This document shows, piece by piece, positions 45,973-55,436 of a DNA stretch of 64,000 bases (position 1 is its first letter; each line of letters opens with the position of its first letter). The notes beneath the pieces were generated by a model. That model saw only the letters and a program-made list of their open reading frames with translations. It did no database searches and was not told the origin of the DNA. Source of the stretch: Sneathiella marina (GTDB taxonomy: Bacteria; Pseudomonadota; Alphaproteobacteria; Sneathiellales; Sneathiellaceae); assembly GCF_023746535.1 (NCBI RefSeq), contig NZ_CP098747.1:1680364-1744363 (forward strand), given 5' to 3'. Made by a program: the position numbers and the translations under genes.

Positions 45973-47871
45973 TCATATCAATCCGCGTTTCTGCAGGAAT
46001 TCCACGATAAAGGCCGCGGCATCCTCCGCGCTCATTTTCGCCCCGTCGATGACAAGTTCCGCATTCTCCGGGCGCTCATAGGCTGAATCTATGCCGGTGA
46101 AATTCTTGATTTCGCCGGCGCGGGCCTTTTTATACAGGCCCTTGATATCCCGTTCTTCACAGATTTCCAGGGGCGTATCGACAAATACCTCCAGAAATTC
46201 ACCTTCTTCGAGAAGGCCGCGTGCCATTTGACGTTCGCTTCTGAACGGGGAAATAAACGACACCAGAGTTATCAATCCCGCATCAACCAACAACTTGGAT
46301 GTTTCGCCAACCCGGCGGATATTTTCGACCCGGTCCGCATCGGTAAAGCCCAGATCCTTGTTCAATCCATGACGGACATTATCCCCGTCCAGCAAATAGG
46401 TGTGCTTGTCGAGAGAATGCAGTTTCTTTTCGACCAGATTGGCAATGGTTGATTTTCCCGATCCGGACAAGCCGGTAAACCACAGGACAGAGGCTTTCTG
46501 GTCTTTCTGGGACGACCGGGCTTCTTTATGAATATCCACCGATTGCCAATGAATATTGTCCGCCCGGCGCAAGGCAAAATCGATGGTGCCGGCGCCCACG
46601 GTGGCGTTTGAAAAACGGTCGATCAGAATGAAGGAGCCGGTCTGCCGGTTATCCGCATATGGATCAAAGGACACAGCCTTATCAAGGGTAATATTGCAGA
46701 TACCGATTTCGTTCAGAGCCAGTGTTTTTGTCGCCACATGTTCCAGAGTATTGACATTGACTTTATACTTCAAGTCACTGATCTTGCTGGAAATTAAAGA
46801 GGTACCGATTTTGATCAGATAGTTTCGGCCGGGCAGCATGGGCGTATCATGCATCCAGACCACGCGGGCGCTGAACTGATCGGCGGTGGCCGGACGATCC
46901 GACGTCTGGCACAGCACATCACCGCGGCTGATGTCAATTTCATCTGCGAGGGTGAGCGTGACCGCCTGGCCGGCTTCGGCCGATTCCAGGTCTCCGTCAA
47001 AGGTGACGATCCGCGACACCGTGCTCGCCTGCCCGGATACCGGTTCAACCACCGCATCGCCGACACGAACAGTTCCGCTGGCGATGGTGCCGGAAAATCC
47101 GCGAAAATCGAGGTTGGGACGGTTTACCCATTGCACCGGCAAGCGAAAGGGCGCCTCGCTCACATCTTTGCCAAAATCCACGGTTTCTAGATATTCAAGG
47201 ATCGTCGGCCCCTGATACCAGGGCATGGCCGGGCTCAATTCGATCATATTATCGCCGTTCAGGGCGGAGACGGCGATGGTCTGGATCGTATCGAAATTCA
47301 GTTGCCGGGCGAAGGCCTCATAATCGGCCTTGATCTTGGTGTAAATGGCTTCGTCATATCCAACCAGGTCCATTTTATTGATGGCGAGGACAATTTTCTT
47401 GATCCCCAGAAGCGACACAAGGTAACTGTGACGCATGGTTTGGGTCAGCATGCCTTTTCGGGCATCCACCAGAATTACGGCCAGATCTGCTGTTGACGCG
47501 CCGGTCACCATATTTCGCGTATATTGTTCATGTCCCGGCGTATCGGCGACAATAAACTTGCGCTTGTCCGTCGTGAAGAAACGGTAGGCCACATCAATGG
47601 TAATCCCTTGCTCCCGCTCCGCCTGAAGGCCGTCGAGAAGGAGGGCGTAATCTATGCTGCCGCCCTGGGTGCCGATGCGTTTGCTTTCAGCCGTCAGGGT
47701 TGCCAGCTGGTCTTCAAACAGAAGCTTGGTATCCCATAACAACCGGCCGATAAAGGTGCTTTTTCCGTCATCGACACTGCCGCAGGTTATAAACCGCAAC
47801 AGGTCTTTTTGTTCCTGGGTTTCCAGATAGGCGTCAATTTCCGTTTTGGCTGTTTCCGGTAAAGATGTCAT
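45973..47871 (-). CDS. cysNC: Sulfate adenylyltransferase large subunit fused to APS kinase (CysNC)
   Basis: The 632-residue bifunctional protein has a GTPase of the CysN type at the N-terminus (P-loop GSVDDGKST, 31-39; [17 protein letters not shown]) and an APS kinase domain from about residue 455 ([12 protein letters not shown], then [15 protein letters not shown]). With CysD it forms ATP sulfurylase, whose GTPase drives APS formation; the kinase domain then makes PAPS for sulfate assimilation or sulfation. The start codon shares one base with the cysD stop (TAATG), after GGAGGG, showing tight coupling. Confidence 0.95.
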   Translation of the reverse strand: MTSLPETAKTEIDAYLETQEQKDLLRFITCGSVDDGKSTFIGRLLWDTKLLFEDQLATLTAESKRIGTQGGSIDYALLLDGLQAEREQGITIDVAYRFFTTDKRKFIVADTPGHEQYTRNMVTGASTADLAVILVDARKGMLTQTMRHSYLVSLLGIKKIVLAINKMDLVGYDEAIYTKIKADYEAFARQLNFDTIQTIAVSALNGDNMIELSPAMPWYQGPTILEYLETVDFGKDVSEAPFRLPVQWVNRPNLDFRGFSGTIASGTVRVGDAVVEPVSGQASTVSRIVTFDGDLESAEAGQAVTLTLADEIDISRGDVLCQTSDRPATADQFSARVVWMHDTPMLPGRNYLIKIGTSLISSKISDLKYKVNVNTLEHVATKTLALNEIGICNITLDKAVSFDPYADNRQTGSFILIDRFSNATVGAGTIDFALRRADNIHWQSVDIHKEARSSQKDQKASVLWFTGLSGSGKSTIANLVEKKLHSLDKHTYLLDGDNVRHGLNKDLGFTDADRVENIRRVGETSKLLVDAGLITLVSFISPFRSERQMARGLLEEGEFLEVFVDTPLEICEERDIKGLYKKARAGEIKNFTGIDSAYERPENAELVIDGAKMSAEDAAAFIVEFLQKRGLI

Positions 47872-48776
47872 TAGAAATAGCCCTCCTGTTTTTTCTTCTC
47901 CATGGATCCGGCCTGGTCTTTATCTATCAACCGGCCTTGCCGTTCGGACGTGCGGGCGACGAGCATTTCCTGAATAATTTCCGGAAGCGACGTTGCACTG
48001 GATTCAATGGCGCCGGTCAGCGGATAACAACCAAGGGTCCGGAACCGAATGGATTTCATCTGCGGTTCTTCGCCCGGCTCCAACGGCAGGCGGTCATCAT
48101 CAACCATGAGAAGCATGCCATCCCGTTCGACCACGGGCCGTTCCGCCGCAAAATACAGGGGCACAATGGGAATGTTTTCCCGGTAGATATATTGCCAGAT
48201 ATCCAGTTCGGTCCAGTTGGATAAAGGAAAGGCGCGGATGCTTTCACCCGCGCGTACGCGGCCATTATATAAAGACCATAATTCCGGCCGCTGGTTTTTC
48301 GGATCCCACCGGTGATTTTCACTGCGAAAGGAAAAGACACGCTCCTTCGCCCGGGAGGCTTCCTCGTCACGCCGGGCGCCCCCGAATGCGGCATCGAATT
48401 TATATTTATCCAAAGCCTGCTTAAGCGCCTCGGTTTTCATAATATCCGTATGAAGCGCCGATCCATGGGTGAAGGGGCCAATGCCCTGGGCGACACCGTC
48501 GGTGTTAATATGGACAAGCAGATCGAGATCATATTCCTTTACCATTTGCTCCCGAAAGGCGATCATCTCCTTGAATTTCCATGTGGTATCCACATGCAAC
48601 AGTGGAAAGGGAACAGGTGAGGGATAGAAGGCCTTGCGGGCCAGATGCAGAAGAACGGCTGAATCCTTGCCAATGGAATACATCATCACCGGGTTTTCGA
48701 ATTCCGAGACAACTTCCCGAAATATCTGAATACTCTCTGCTTCCAGTTGCTGAAGATGGGTCAGATGTAACGTCAT
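47871..48776 (-). CDS. cysD: Sulfate adenylyltransferase small subunit
   Basis: The start at the ATG complementary to 48774-48776 ([15 protein letters not shown]) matches the family N-terminus; longer in-frame starts would add up to 36 atypical residues. The 301-residue protein is a PAPS-reductase-fold adenylyltransferase with the PP-loop [14 protein letters not shown], the [11 protein letters not shown] block, [14 protein letters not shown] and the [15 protein letters not shown] signature. It makes APS from ATP and sulfate with CysN. A long gap of about 350 bp separates it from the divergent pqi operon. Confidence 0.95.
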   Translation of the reverse strand: MTLHLTHLQQLEAESIQIFREVVSEFENPVMMYSIGKDSAVLLHLARKAFYPSPVPFPLLHVDTTWKFKEMIAFREQMVKEYDLDLLVHINTDGVAQGIGPFTHGSALHTDIMKTEALKQALDKYKFDAAFGGARRDEEASRAKERVFSFRSENHRWDPKNQRPELWSLYNGRVRAGESIRAFPLSNWTELDIWQYIYRENIPIVPLYFAAERPVVERDGMLLMVDDDRLPLEPGEEPQMKSIRFRTLGCYPLTGAIESSATSLPEIIQEMLVARTSERQGRLIDKDQAGSMEKKKQEGYF

Positions 48777-49127
48777 GGTAAGAACTCGTTTCCTTCTTCT
48801 CATATTTGGCCTGAAGTGGGCCGCAACGCAAGGGAGTACCGAAAAATCAGCTCGATAACAAGGGCTAACTACGTAATAATACAAAATAAATTGTGATTAT
48901 ATGTAATTGGTATGTTATTTTGTTAAATAATAGATATGCAACTGTAATTTAAATACAATACCCCTCCGGATTGGATGCCGAAATTATCATGGCAACCGGT
49001 ATTACAGGCAGCTGTATAACAGGATAAGCGGAAAACCATTGAACGCGACCGTTTCGCCCCGTATTATGCGAGGCACAACATCGATGAGACGCAAGATGAC
49101 ATCTATTTCTCTGCTTTGTAACATTTG
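48777..49127. other. Divergent promoter region between cysD and pqiA
   Basis: This 351-bp AT-rich gap carries the promoters of two operons. A 9-bp inverted repeat (48881-48889 and 48915-48923) is the only structured element I see; it is about 105 bp from the cysD start. No CysB-type site could be recognised with confidence, and short frames in the region lack protein-like composition. Confidence 0.45.
48881..48923. repeat. Inverted repeat upstream of cysD
   Basis: ACAAAATAA (48881-48889) and TTATTTTGT (48915-48923) are perfectly inverted with a 25-nt spacer. The arms are very AT-rich, so chance is a real possibility, but spacing of about three helical turns centre to centre fits a regulator bound to two half-sites. 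Confidence 0.35.
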
Positions 49128-49772
49128 ATGCGGGAGGATATTTTTATCGAGAGTGATTTTGCCTATACGGATACCAGGCTTGCGTGTCCGGAATGCGATC
49201 TTGTGCATGCTATCGCGGATATTAATGAGGGAGAACAGGGGCGGTGTACCCGCTGCGGTGCGCTGTTATTTGTCCGGCATCGAAACAGCCTTGATAGATC
49301 ATTGGCTTTTGCGCTGACCGGATTTCTTTTCTTTATACTGGCCAATATGTTTCCGCTTCTGACTTTTGAGTTGGACGGCCGTTCGCAATCCAACAGGTTG
49401 ATTGACGGGGCAATTGCCTTTTTGAACGAAGGCTATTGGGAACTGGGGATTGTTGTTTTTGTCTCGAGTGTGCTTGCGCCCATGATGGTCCTTATTGTGC
49501 TGATCTCATTGTTGCTGCCACTGCGGCTGAACCGATTACCCTTCAATCCTCAATTCCAGATCAGAATGCTCATGCATCTTCGCCCTTGGGCAATGTCGGA
49601 GATTTTTATTCTGGGGATCATCGTCGCGTTTGTGAAGTTAAGCGATTTTGCCGAAGTGAGTGTCGGATTGTCCCTCTTTGCCTTTGTCTTGATGGTGGCG
49701 GCAACGGTAATGGCCTATCTGACCCTGGATGACGAAGCCCTGTGGTCGCGGCTGGATGAAGTGAAATCATGA
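49128..49772 (+). CDS. pqiA: PqiA-family membrane protein, first half (split PqiA)
   Basis: The 214-residue protein has an N-terminal zinc-ribbon-like motif with cysteines 20, 23, 40 and 43, then four membrane helices (about 58-75, 97-125, 145-165 and 172-192) as in one half of PqiA. The ATG at 49128 has no ribosome binding site; a perfect GGGAGGA lies inside the first codons (49133-49139), so a downstream non-ATG start is possible. PqiA (LetA-like) feeds lipids to the MCE protein PqiB. Its stop overlaps the ATG of the second half gene. Confidence 0.82.
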   Translation: MREDIFIESDFAYTDTRLACPECDLVHAIADINEGEQGRCTRCGALLFVRHRNSLDRSLAFALTGFLFFILANMFPLLTFELDGRSQSNRLIDGAIAFLNEGYWELGIVVFVSSVLAPMMVLIVLISLLLPLRLNRLPFNPQFQIRMLMHLRPWAMSEIFILGIIVAFVKLSDFAEVSVGLSLFAFVLMVAATVMAYLTLDDEALWSRLDEVKS

Positions 49773-50401
49773 CCGGGCATTATGTAACAGCGCGGTCGAT
49801 GGACGCCGTTTCCTGTCCAACCTGCGGCTTGCTGATTTCAAATTCCTATCGGCGTTCGACTTCCAATCGCTGCCCAAGATGTGACAGCGAGCTCAGCTCC
49901 CGAAAAAGGAACAGTCTTAAGCGGACCTGGGCGTTGTTGATTGCTGCTGCAATTCTGTATGTTCCGGCCAATGTCTACCCCATTCTCACCCTTGTATCTT
50001 TCGGCAAATCGACAACCAACACCATTATGGGCGGGGTCATAGAACTCGTGCATTCCGGTCAATGGACCATCGCCGCAATCGTTTTTATTGCAAGCGTAAT
50101 AGTCCCGATATTCAAAATTGTAGCTTTGTTCTTTTTAGTCATAACCGTGCAGTTCAATGTGACCTGGCACCCCCGCAATCGCGCATTGCTATATCGCTTT
50201 ACGGAATTTATCGGGCGTTGGTCGATGATTGATATATTTATGATTTCTATCCTTATTGCACTTGTTAAATTACAAGCCATAGCTACGGTGGAGGCTGGCG
50301 CTGGCGCAATTGCCTTTGCTGCCGTGGTTATCATTACGATGTTCGCTGCCATGACGTTTGACCCGCGTTTGATTTGGGACAAGTTGGGGGAAAAAGTATG
50401 A
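49769..50401 (+). CDS. PqiA-family membrane protein, second half (split PqiA)
   Basis: The 210-residue protein mirrors the upstream gene: a CPTC...CPRC motif (cysteines 16, 19, 35, 38) followed by four membrane helices. The Pro-containing FVPANVYPILT-like segment (YVPANVYPILTLV) is a family hallmark. In E. coli PqiA both halves are one protein of about 417 residues; here the combined length of the two genes is nearly the same. ATGA overlaps at both ends couple it to the first half and to pqiB. Together they should form the inner-membrane part of the system. Confidence 0.87.
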   Translation: MTGHYVTARSMDAVSCPTCGLLISNSYRRSTSNRCPRCDSELSSRKRNSLKRTWALLIAAAILYVPANVYPILTLVSFGKSTTNTIMGGVIELVHSGQWTIAAIVFIASVIVPIFKIVALFFLVITVQFNVTWHPRNRALLYRFTEFIGRWSMIDIFMISILIALVKLQAIATVEAGAGAIAFAAVVIITMFAAMTFDPRLIWDKLGEKV

Positions 50402-52107
50402 CCGAAGAGAGTAACCTGGACGTACCACAGGCTAAAATTCGCCGCGGTTATGGGAGTCTGCTCAGTATTTGGCTGGTCCCGATTATCGCGCTGGGGGTCG
50501 CGGCTTTTTTAATTGTCAAAACCGTCGTCGAGAAGGGCACCGAGATTTCCGTGATTTTTGAAAATGCGGAAGGAATGACCCCGGGGAAAACCCAACTCAA
50601 ATTCAAGGATGTGAACATCGGTTTGTTGACGCGGATCGATATTCTTGATGATGAAAAGGGCGTGAGCGTGGTGATTGATGTCAATCGGGAAGCCGATAAG
50701 TATCTGACGGATACTGCGCGGTTCTGGGTTGTCTCCCCGTCGATTGGATTGCAGGGCATTACCGGCCTGGAAACAATATTGTCAGGATCCTTTATCGAGA
50801 TTGACCCCGGAACAGGAGGCGAGCGTAAAGAGGCGTTTGAGGGACTGGCGACGCCGCCGGTGATTACGTCGACGGACAAGGGGACAGAATTTGTCCTGTC
50901 GACCAAGAGTTTAGGCAATATTTCGCGCGGAACGCCGGTTGTCTATAAAGGGCTGAGGGTCGGTACTGTCCTCGGGTACCGCCTCGCCAAGAGCAACGAA
51001 TCAATAGATGTTTATACATTTGTGAAGGCCCCTTTTGATGCCCTTGTGTTGGAAGGAACCAATTTCTGGAATGCGGGGGGTGTTAATATTAACGTATCGA
51101 CATCCGGTATCGAGGTTGGCGCTGAATCGCTTCAGGCTCTCATCACGGGGGCCGTCGAGTTTGATACCCAGTCTATCTATAAAAACACCTGGAAGGCCGA
51201 GAGTGGCCATAAATTCAAACTCTATAGGAACTTTAAAGCCAAGGAAGACGCCAAATACACGGAAAAAGCTGATTACGTGCTGTATTTTGCCGGATCTGTC
51301 AGTGGACTTGCCGTTGGTGCTTCCGTGGAATTTCGCGGGATCAGAATAGGGACCGTGAAGGAAATCACCCTTGAGATTGATGAGGAAAAGAAAAAATACC
51401 ATATTCCCGTATTGATCGAGATTGAACCTCAGCGGATTACAATCACGGATGCGGGGAAGAAATTGCTGTCGGTTGTTGAAGCGGGCAACTTGCGTAAGAA
51501 GATTATTGAAAATCTGATCATGCGGGGTTTGAAGGGGAAATTGAAATCGGCCAATTTCCTGACGGGTCAATTGATTGTTGATCTCGTTCTGGCGCCGGAT
51601 ACGAAAGCTGTCTTCCTGGCAACGAGTGATCGGTATCCTGAGATTCCAACCATGCCGGCAGATATCGAGAAAATCACCACTTCCGTCGCCCAGCTGGTTG
51701 AAAAATTCAGCAAATTACCCATCGAGGAACTGGGCAAGAATTTGACGGAAACTGTTGGTGGCATTGATAAATTCATTAATTCCGGAGAATTGCAATCGAC
51801 CATTGCCGAATATCGCAAGCTTGCGGTAACCGTTCGTAAAGTCGCGGAAAGTTTCGATGAGAAAACCCTGCCGCAAATCGGCATGACGCTTGACGAAACC
51901 CGGGATGCCATCAAGAAGATTGATGCGACCCTTGCCACGGCGGAAAAAATGTTCAGTTCGGCAAATAGTCTGATTGCCGATGGATCCCCGTTCAAATATG
52001 ATTTGACAGTGATGCTTCAGGAATTGTCTGCTGCAAGCAGGGCGGTCCGTGGTTTGGCTGAATTTCTGGAACGCAATCCCAGTGCGTTGATTAGCGGGAA
52101 AAGGTAA
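50398..52107 (+). CDS. pqiB: PqiB/MCE-domain lipid-transport protein
   Basis: The start at 50398 overlaps the preceding stop (ATGA) and follows GGGGGA; a longer upstream start is not needed. The 569-residue protein has one N-terminal membrane helix (about 21-40) and three MCE (MlaD-like) repeats, seen as VIFENAEGMTPGKTQLKF, STKSLGNISRGTPVVYKG and LYFAGSVSGLAVGASVEF, each followed by G-x-V strands. A C-terminal coiled region (about 430-560) completes the tunnel-forming architecture known for PqiB. It bridges the periplasm for lipid movement. Confidence 0.92.
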   Translation: MTEESNLDVPQAKIRRGYGSLLSIWLVPIIALGVAAFLIVKTVVEKGTEISVIFENAEGMTPGKTQLKFKDVNIGLLTRIDILDDEKGVSVVIDVNREADKYLTDTARFWVVSPSIGLQGITGLETILSGSFIEIDPGTGGERKEAFEGLATPPVITSTDKGTEFVLSTKSLGNISRGTPVVYKGLRVGTVLGYRLAKSNESIDVYTFVKAPFDALVLEGTNFWNAGGVNINVSTSGIEVGAESLQALITGAVEFDTQSIYKNTWKAESGHKFKLYRNFKAKEDAKYTEKADYVLYFAGSVSGLAVGASVEFRGIRIGTVKEITLEIDEEKKKYHIPVLIEIEPQRITITDAGKKLLSVVEAGNLRKKIIENLIMRGLKGKLKSANFLTGQLIVDLVLAPDTKAVFLATSDRYPEIPTMPADIEKITTSVAQLVEKFSKLPIEELGKNLTETVGGIDKFINSGELQSTIAEYRKLAVTVRKVAESFDEKTLPQIGMTLDETRDAIKKIDATLATAEKMFSSANSLIADGSPFKYDLTVMLQELSAASRAVRGLAEFLERNPSALISGKR

Positions 52108-52112
52108 GGGTC

Positions 52113-52760
52113 ATGACGAAAATCTGGAGGGGCGGTATCTTGAGAAAACTACTGGCTGTTATTGGACTGGTTGCGATGACGAGCGCATGCGCCGGATTGC
52201 CCGGATCGGCTCCGACAAATTTTTACGTCATTAAACCGGCTGCCGGACTTGGCCCCGATGCCGCTGCAAATACCCTGCCGCAAGGTATAAGCGTTGGCAT
52301 CGGACCCATCCAAATTCCGGGCTACGCGGATCGTTCCCAGATCATCACCTTTGATGGTGGGGCCCGGGTAACTGTTGCTGATTTTGACCATTGGGCGGCA
52401 CCGCTTGGCGATACAATCAAGCGTATTTCAAGCGCCAATGTTGCGGCGCTGATCGGCGAAGAGAAAGTCTTTCCCTATCCCGCTGATTTCCGCCCCGACC
52501 GGCGATCCCTCCAGATCGCTCTTGAAATCGTTGATATCGGGCAGCGTGCAGATGGCCAGGCCTGGGTCAGGGCCCGCTGGCATGTCAAGCGCCTGTATGA
52601 CAATCAGGTGGCGATGCGCGGCTCTGGAAATTATGAAGAGCCGACGACGGCAGGGGATTATGATACCTATGCCGAAGGGCTGAGTGTCATCTTCGGCCGT
52701 CTCGCAAAGGATTTGGTGGCGTCCCTTGACAAGGTTCAGTTTGAACCGGCCACAAACTAG
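52113..52760 (+). CDS. pqiC: PqiC outer-membrane lipoprotein
   Basis: The 215-residue protein has a signal with lipobox TSAC (Cys26) and the ABC-type transport auxiliary lipoprotein fold of PqiC: NFYVIKP, then GPIQIPGYADRSQIIT, WAAPLGDTIKR and later RARWHVKRLYDNQV. PqiC anchors PqiB at the outer membrane. It starts 5 bp after pqiB with a weak ribosome binding site, and a TTG with GGAGG at 52140 would still preserve the lipobox. A 7-bp hairpin follows the stop. Confidence 0.88.
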   Translation: MTKIWRGGILRKLLAVIGLVAMTSACAGLPGSAPTNFYVIKPAAGLGPDAAANTLPQGISVGIGPIQIPGYADRSQIITFDGGARVTVADFDHWAAPLGDTIKRISSANVAALIGEEKVFPYPADFRPDRRSLQIALEIVDIGQRADGQAWVRARWHVKRLYDNQVAMRGSGNYEEPTTAGDYDTYAEGLSVIFGRLAKDLVASLDKVQFEPATN

Positions 52761-52762
52761 CT

Positions 52763-52779
52763 GCGTAGATCTTCTACGC
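52763..52779 (+). other. Hairpin after pqiC
   Basis: GCGTAGA (52763-52769) and TCTACGC (52773-52779) form a 7-bp perfect stem with a 3-nt loop, starting two bases past the pqiC stop. No T-run follows, so it is more likely a 3' end or processing structure than a full terminator. The next gene starts 34 bp later. Confidence 0.5.
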
Positions 52780-52813
52780 GTAACCCTGAATTTCTTGATA
52801 ACGGAATAAATGG

Positions 52814-54370
52814 ATGTCGAAACCAAACGTCCTTTTCATCACCATCGATCAGTGGCGCGCCGACAGCTTGGGCGCAACTGGCGATCCCGTGATACAAACG
52901 CCGGTTCTGGATAGCTTATGCGGTGATGGTGTCGTGTTTTTGAACCATTACAGCTGTTCTGCGCCTTGCGGTCCGTCCCGGGCGACCTTGCATACAGGAA
53001 TGTATCCCAGTAACCACCGGTCCATTCTCAATGGCACGCCGTTAAGCGGCGGTCTGACGAATATTGCCTTTGAAGCCAGAAAATCAGGCTATGACCCTAT
53101 TTTGTTCGGCTATACCGATACGACGCCGGACCCACGGGACCTGGGAGCCTCGGATCCGGCCTTTCGGACCTATGAAGGGGTTTTGCCGGGATTTACAGTT
53201 GGAATGAATATAACGTCAGACTGTGAACCCTGGCTGACTTATCTCCGGGATAAGGGCTACTCGGTACCCGGGACAGGATATGATGTTTATTACCCTGATC
53301 CTGACTTCAGCCTTCCGGCGGATCGGCACTCGACTTATGCGCCCGCCCGCTTCAAAGGAGAGGATAGCGAAACCGCCTGGTTGACGGACTATGTCCTGAA
53401 GGAGTTGAAGACTGACGGGGACGATCCCTTCTTCTTTCATGTTTCCTATTTGCGGCCACATCCGCCTTTTATCGCGACACCGGAATTGCATGACCTCTAT
53501 CAGCCCGGGCAGATGAAAGACCCCATCCGGACCCGCAGCCTGCCGGAAATGGCGGAACAGCATCCGTTCCTTAACTTCGCCTATCAGAAAGTCCGGCAAG
53601 AAGACTATTTCATGCAAGGGGACGGGGCGGTGGCTGATCTGACCGTTGACGAGGTCTTGCAGATTCGCGCAACCTATAAGGCACTGGTGACAGAGGCGGA
53701 TCAGAATATTGGCCGCATTATTTCGGCGCTGAAGGAAAGCGGCGACTATGACGATACCCTGATCGTGGTGACAACGGATCACGGGGAGCAGCTGGGCGAT
53801 CATTATCTGTTTGGCAAGCTGGGCTTCTATGACCAGAGCTTTCATATTCCGCTCATCATCAAGCCACCGCTAAGTTGGGGGTTCAATACCGGAGAAACGG
53901 TGTCCGCCTTCACGGAATCCGTTGATATCATGCCGACGATACTCGATGGGATCAACCAGGCCATTCCGCGTCAATGTAACGGCGAAACGCTCTTGCCGCT
54001 GCTCAAAGGCGAAACGCCGGAGGGCTGGCGGGACGCTGTTCACTGGCTCTTTGATTTTCGCGATCCGTTGCAGGGACGATCGGAAGCCTTTTTCGATATG
54101 CCCTCATCTGACTGCAATGTCCTTGTCCATCGGGATGAAGACTTTAAATATGTGCATTTCGCCAATTTGCCGCCTTTGCTGTTTGATATGCGAAATGATC
54201 CGCAAGAAGAGCATAATCTGGCGGAAGAACCGGACTATCAAGCCGTCGTGCTTCACTATGTCCAGAAATTGCTGTCCTGGCGCATGCGTCATGAAAATTC
54301 GGAATTGGCTGACCTGATTACATCAGATGACGGGCTGACGGAAAAAGGGGCGGTGATTACGGAGCTTTAA
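52814..54370 (+). CDS. Sulfatase-superfamily hydrolase, phosphonate-monoester-hydrolase-like
   Basis: The 518-residue enzyme has the formylglycine motif CGPSR (Cys52-Arg56) that must be converted by a formylglycine-generating enzyme. Asp12 in LFITIDQWRAD and the TTDHGEQLGDH block supply metal ligands. The overall pattern (GYTDTTPDPRDLGA, LRPHPPF, SESVDIMPTIL-like ESVDIMPTILDG, and the EDFKYVHFANLPPLLFD tail) resembles phosphonate monoester hydrolases, which also cleave phosphodiesters and sulfate esters. So it is a promiscuous ester hydrolase rather than a proven arylsulfatase. It has no signal peptide. Its last 14 bases overlap the convergent dehydrogenase gene. Confidence 0.85.
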   Translation: MSKPNVLFITIDQWRADSLGATGDPVIQTPVLDSLCGDGVVFLNHYSCSAPCGPSRATLHTGMYPSNHRSILNGTPLSGGLTNIAFEARKSGYDPILFGYTDTTPDPRDLGASDPAFRTYEGVLPGFTVGMNITSDCEPWLTYLRDKGYSVPGTGYDVYYPDPDFSLPADRHSTYAPARFKGEDSETAWLTDYVLKELKTDGDDPFFFHVSYLRPHPPFIATPELHDLYQPGQMKDPIRTRSLPEMAEQHPFLNFAYQKVRQEDYFMQGDGAVADLTVDEVLQIRATYKALVTEADQNIGRIISALKESGDYDDTLIVVTTDHGEQLGDHYLFGKLGFYDQSFHIPLIIKPPLSWGFNTGETVSAFTESVDIMPTILDGINQAIPRQCNGETLLPLLKGETPEGWRDAVHWLFDFRDPLQGRSEAFFDMPSSDCNVLVHRDEDFKYVHFANLPPLLFDMRNDPQEEHNLAEEPDYQAVVLHYVQKLLSWRMRHENSELADLITSDDGLTEKGAVITEL

Positions 54371-55328
54371 CCTCGTTTGGCAGGTCCCTGCCGGCAAAGA
54401 AAGCATCCAGGTTGTCCAGGCACATGAACCCCATGGCATTGCGGGTCTCAACGGTGGCGCTGCCGATATGGGGCAACACAAACAGATTGCCCAGTTCCAG
54501 ATAGTCCGGATTAAGGGCAGGCTCGTTCTCAAACACATCCAGCCCCGCCGCAGCGACTTTACCTGATTTCAAGGCACGGATAAGCGCCGCGTCTTCGACA
54601 ACCGCGCCGCGCGCGGTATTTACGATAACCGTCCGGTCCGGCATTTTGGAAATACTGTCATCATTGACAAAATATTTTGTTTCCGCCGAAAGCGGACAGT
54701 TGATGGACAGAAAGTCACAAACAGGTAGAAAACTTTCCCTTGTTTCGTGAAAAACAGCATTTTCCAGTCCCGGCGCTTCCACTTTTCGCCGGTTATGATA
54801 GTGAATTTGCATATCGAACCCTTGCGCCCGCCGGGCCACAGCCTGGCCAATACGCCCCATGCCCAGAATACCAAGGCGTTTGCCTGTGACATGGACGCCG
54901 AGGAACTGATTGGGTTCCCATCTCGTCCATCCGCCCGCCCGCAATGTTTGTGCGGACATATGAGCCATCCGGGCTGCACCGAGCAAGCATAACAATGCAA
55001 TATCCGCTGTTGCGTCGGTCAGGACATCCGGCGTGTTGCTCAACCGGATGCCACGGGAGAGGACAGCCGGAACATCAATATGATCATAGCCAACGGAAAA
55101 GGTTGCGATCATCTTCACCCGGTCCGGCAGTCCGGAAATCAATTCCGCGTTTATGGCCTCGGTTGCTGCGCAGAGAATAGCATCCGCATCTTGCGATAGC
55201 CGTAATATTTCGGCCATGTCCATGGGATGATCGTCTTCGTTGGTAATGGCATCATAGGAATGCTTTATCCGGGTCATGACGTCGGGTGGAAAATTTCGGG
55301 TGACGAGCAAACGTGGTTTGGTAATCAT
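54357..55328 (-). CDS. D-2-hydroxyacid dehydrogenase (glyoxylate/hydroxypyruvate reductase-like)
   Basis: The start at the ATG complementary to 55326-55328 has GCAGGA upstream and gives the expected N-terminus (MITKPRLLVTRNFP); an open frame continues 116 codons further upstream but crosses the divergent gene and is not real. The 323-residue protein has the NAD(P)-binding LGILGMGRIGQAVA, the catalytic Arg in NTARGAVVED, Glu in the following ENEP, and His in LPHIGSATVETR. The family reduces glyoxylate or hydroxypyruvate. It is divergent from a class II aldolase gene with a 108-bp gap, suggesting a shared small-carbon pathway. Confidence 0.92.
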   Translation of the reverse strand: MITKPRLLVTRNFPPDVMTRIKHSYDAITNEDDHPMDMAEILRLSQDADAILCAATEAINAELISGLPDRVKMIATFSVGYDHIDVPAVLSRGIRLSNTPDVLTDATADIALLCLLGAARMAHMSAQTLRAGGWTRWEPNQFLGVHVTGKRLGILGMGRIGQAVARRAQGFDMQIHYHNRRKVEAPGLENAVFHETRESFLPVCDFLSINCPLSAETKYFVNDDSISKMPDRTVIVNTARGAVVEDAALIRALKSGKVAAAGLDVFENEPALNPDYLELGNLFVLPHIGSATVETRNAMGFMCLDNLDAFFAGRDLPNEVKAP

Positions 55329-55436
55329 GACAGGTCCTGCAATAGCGTGTACAATTTGGTCCGTATGTTTAGCATTAATCTCAGGACCGAGAAAGCGTGT
55401 AAAAAGACGTTGGGAAAAAGGGGCAAGGGAAGACAG

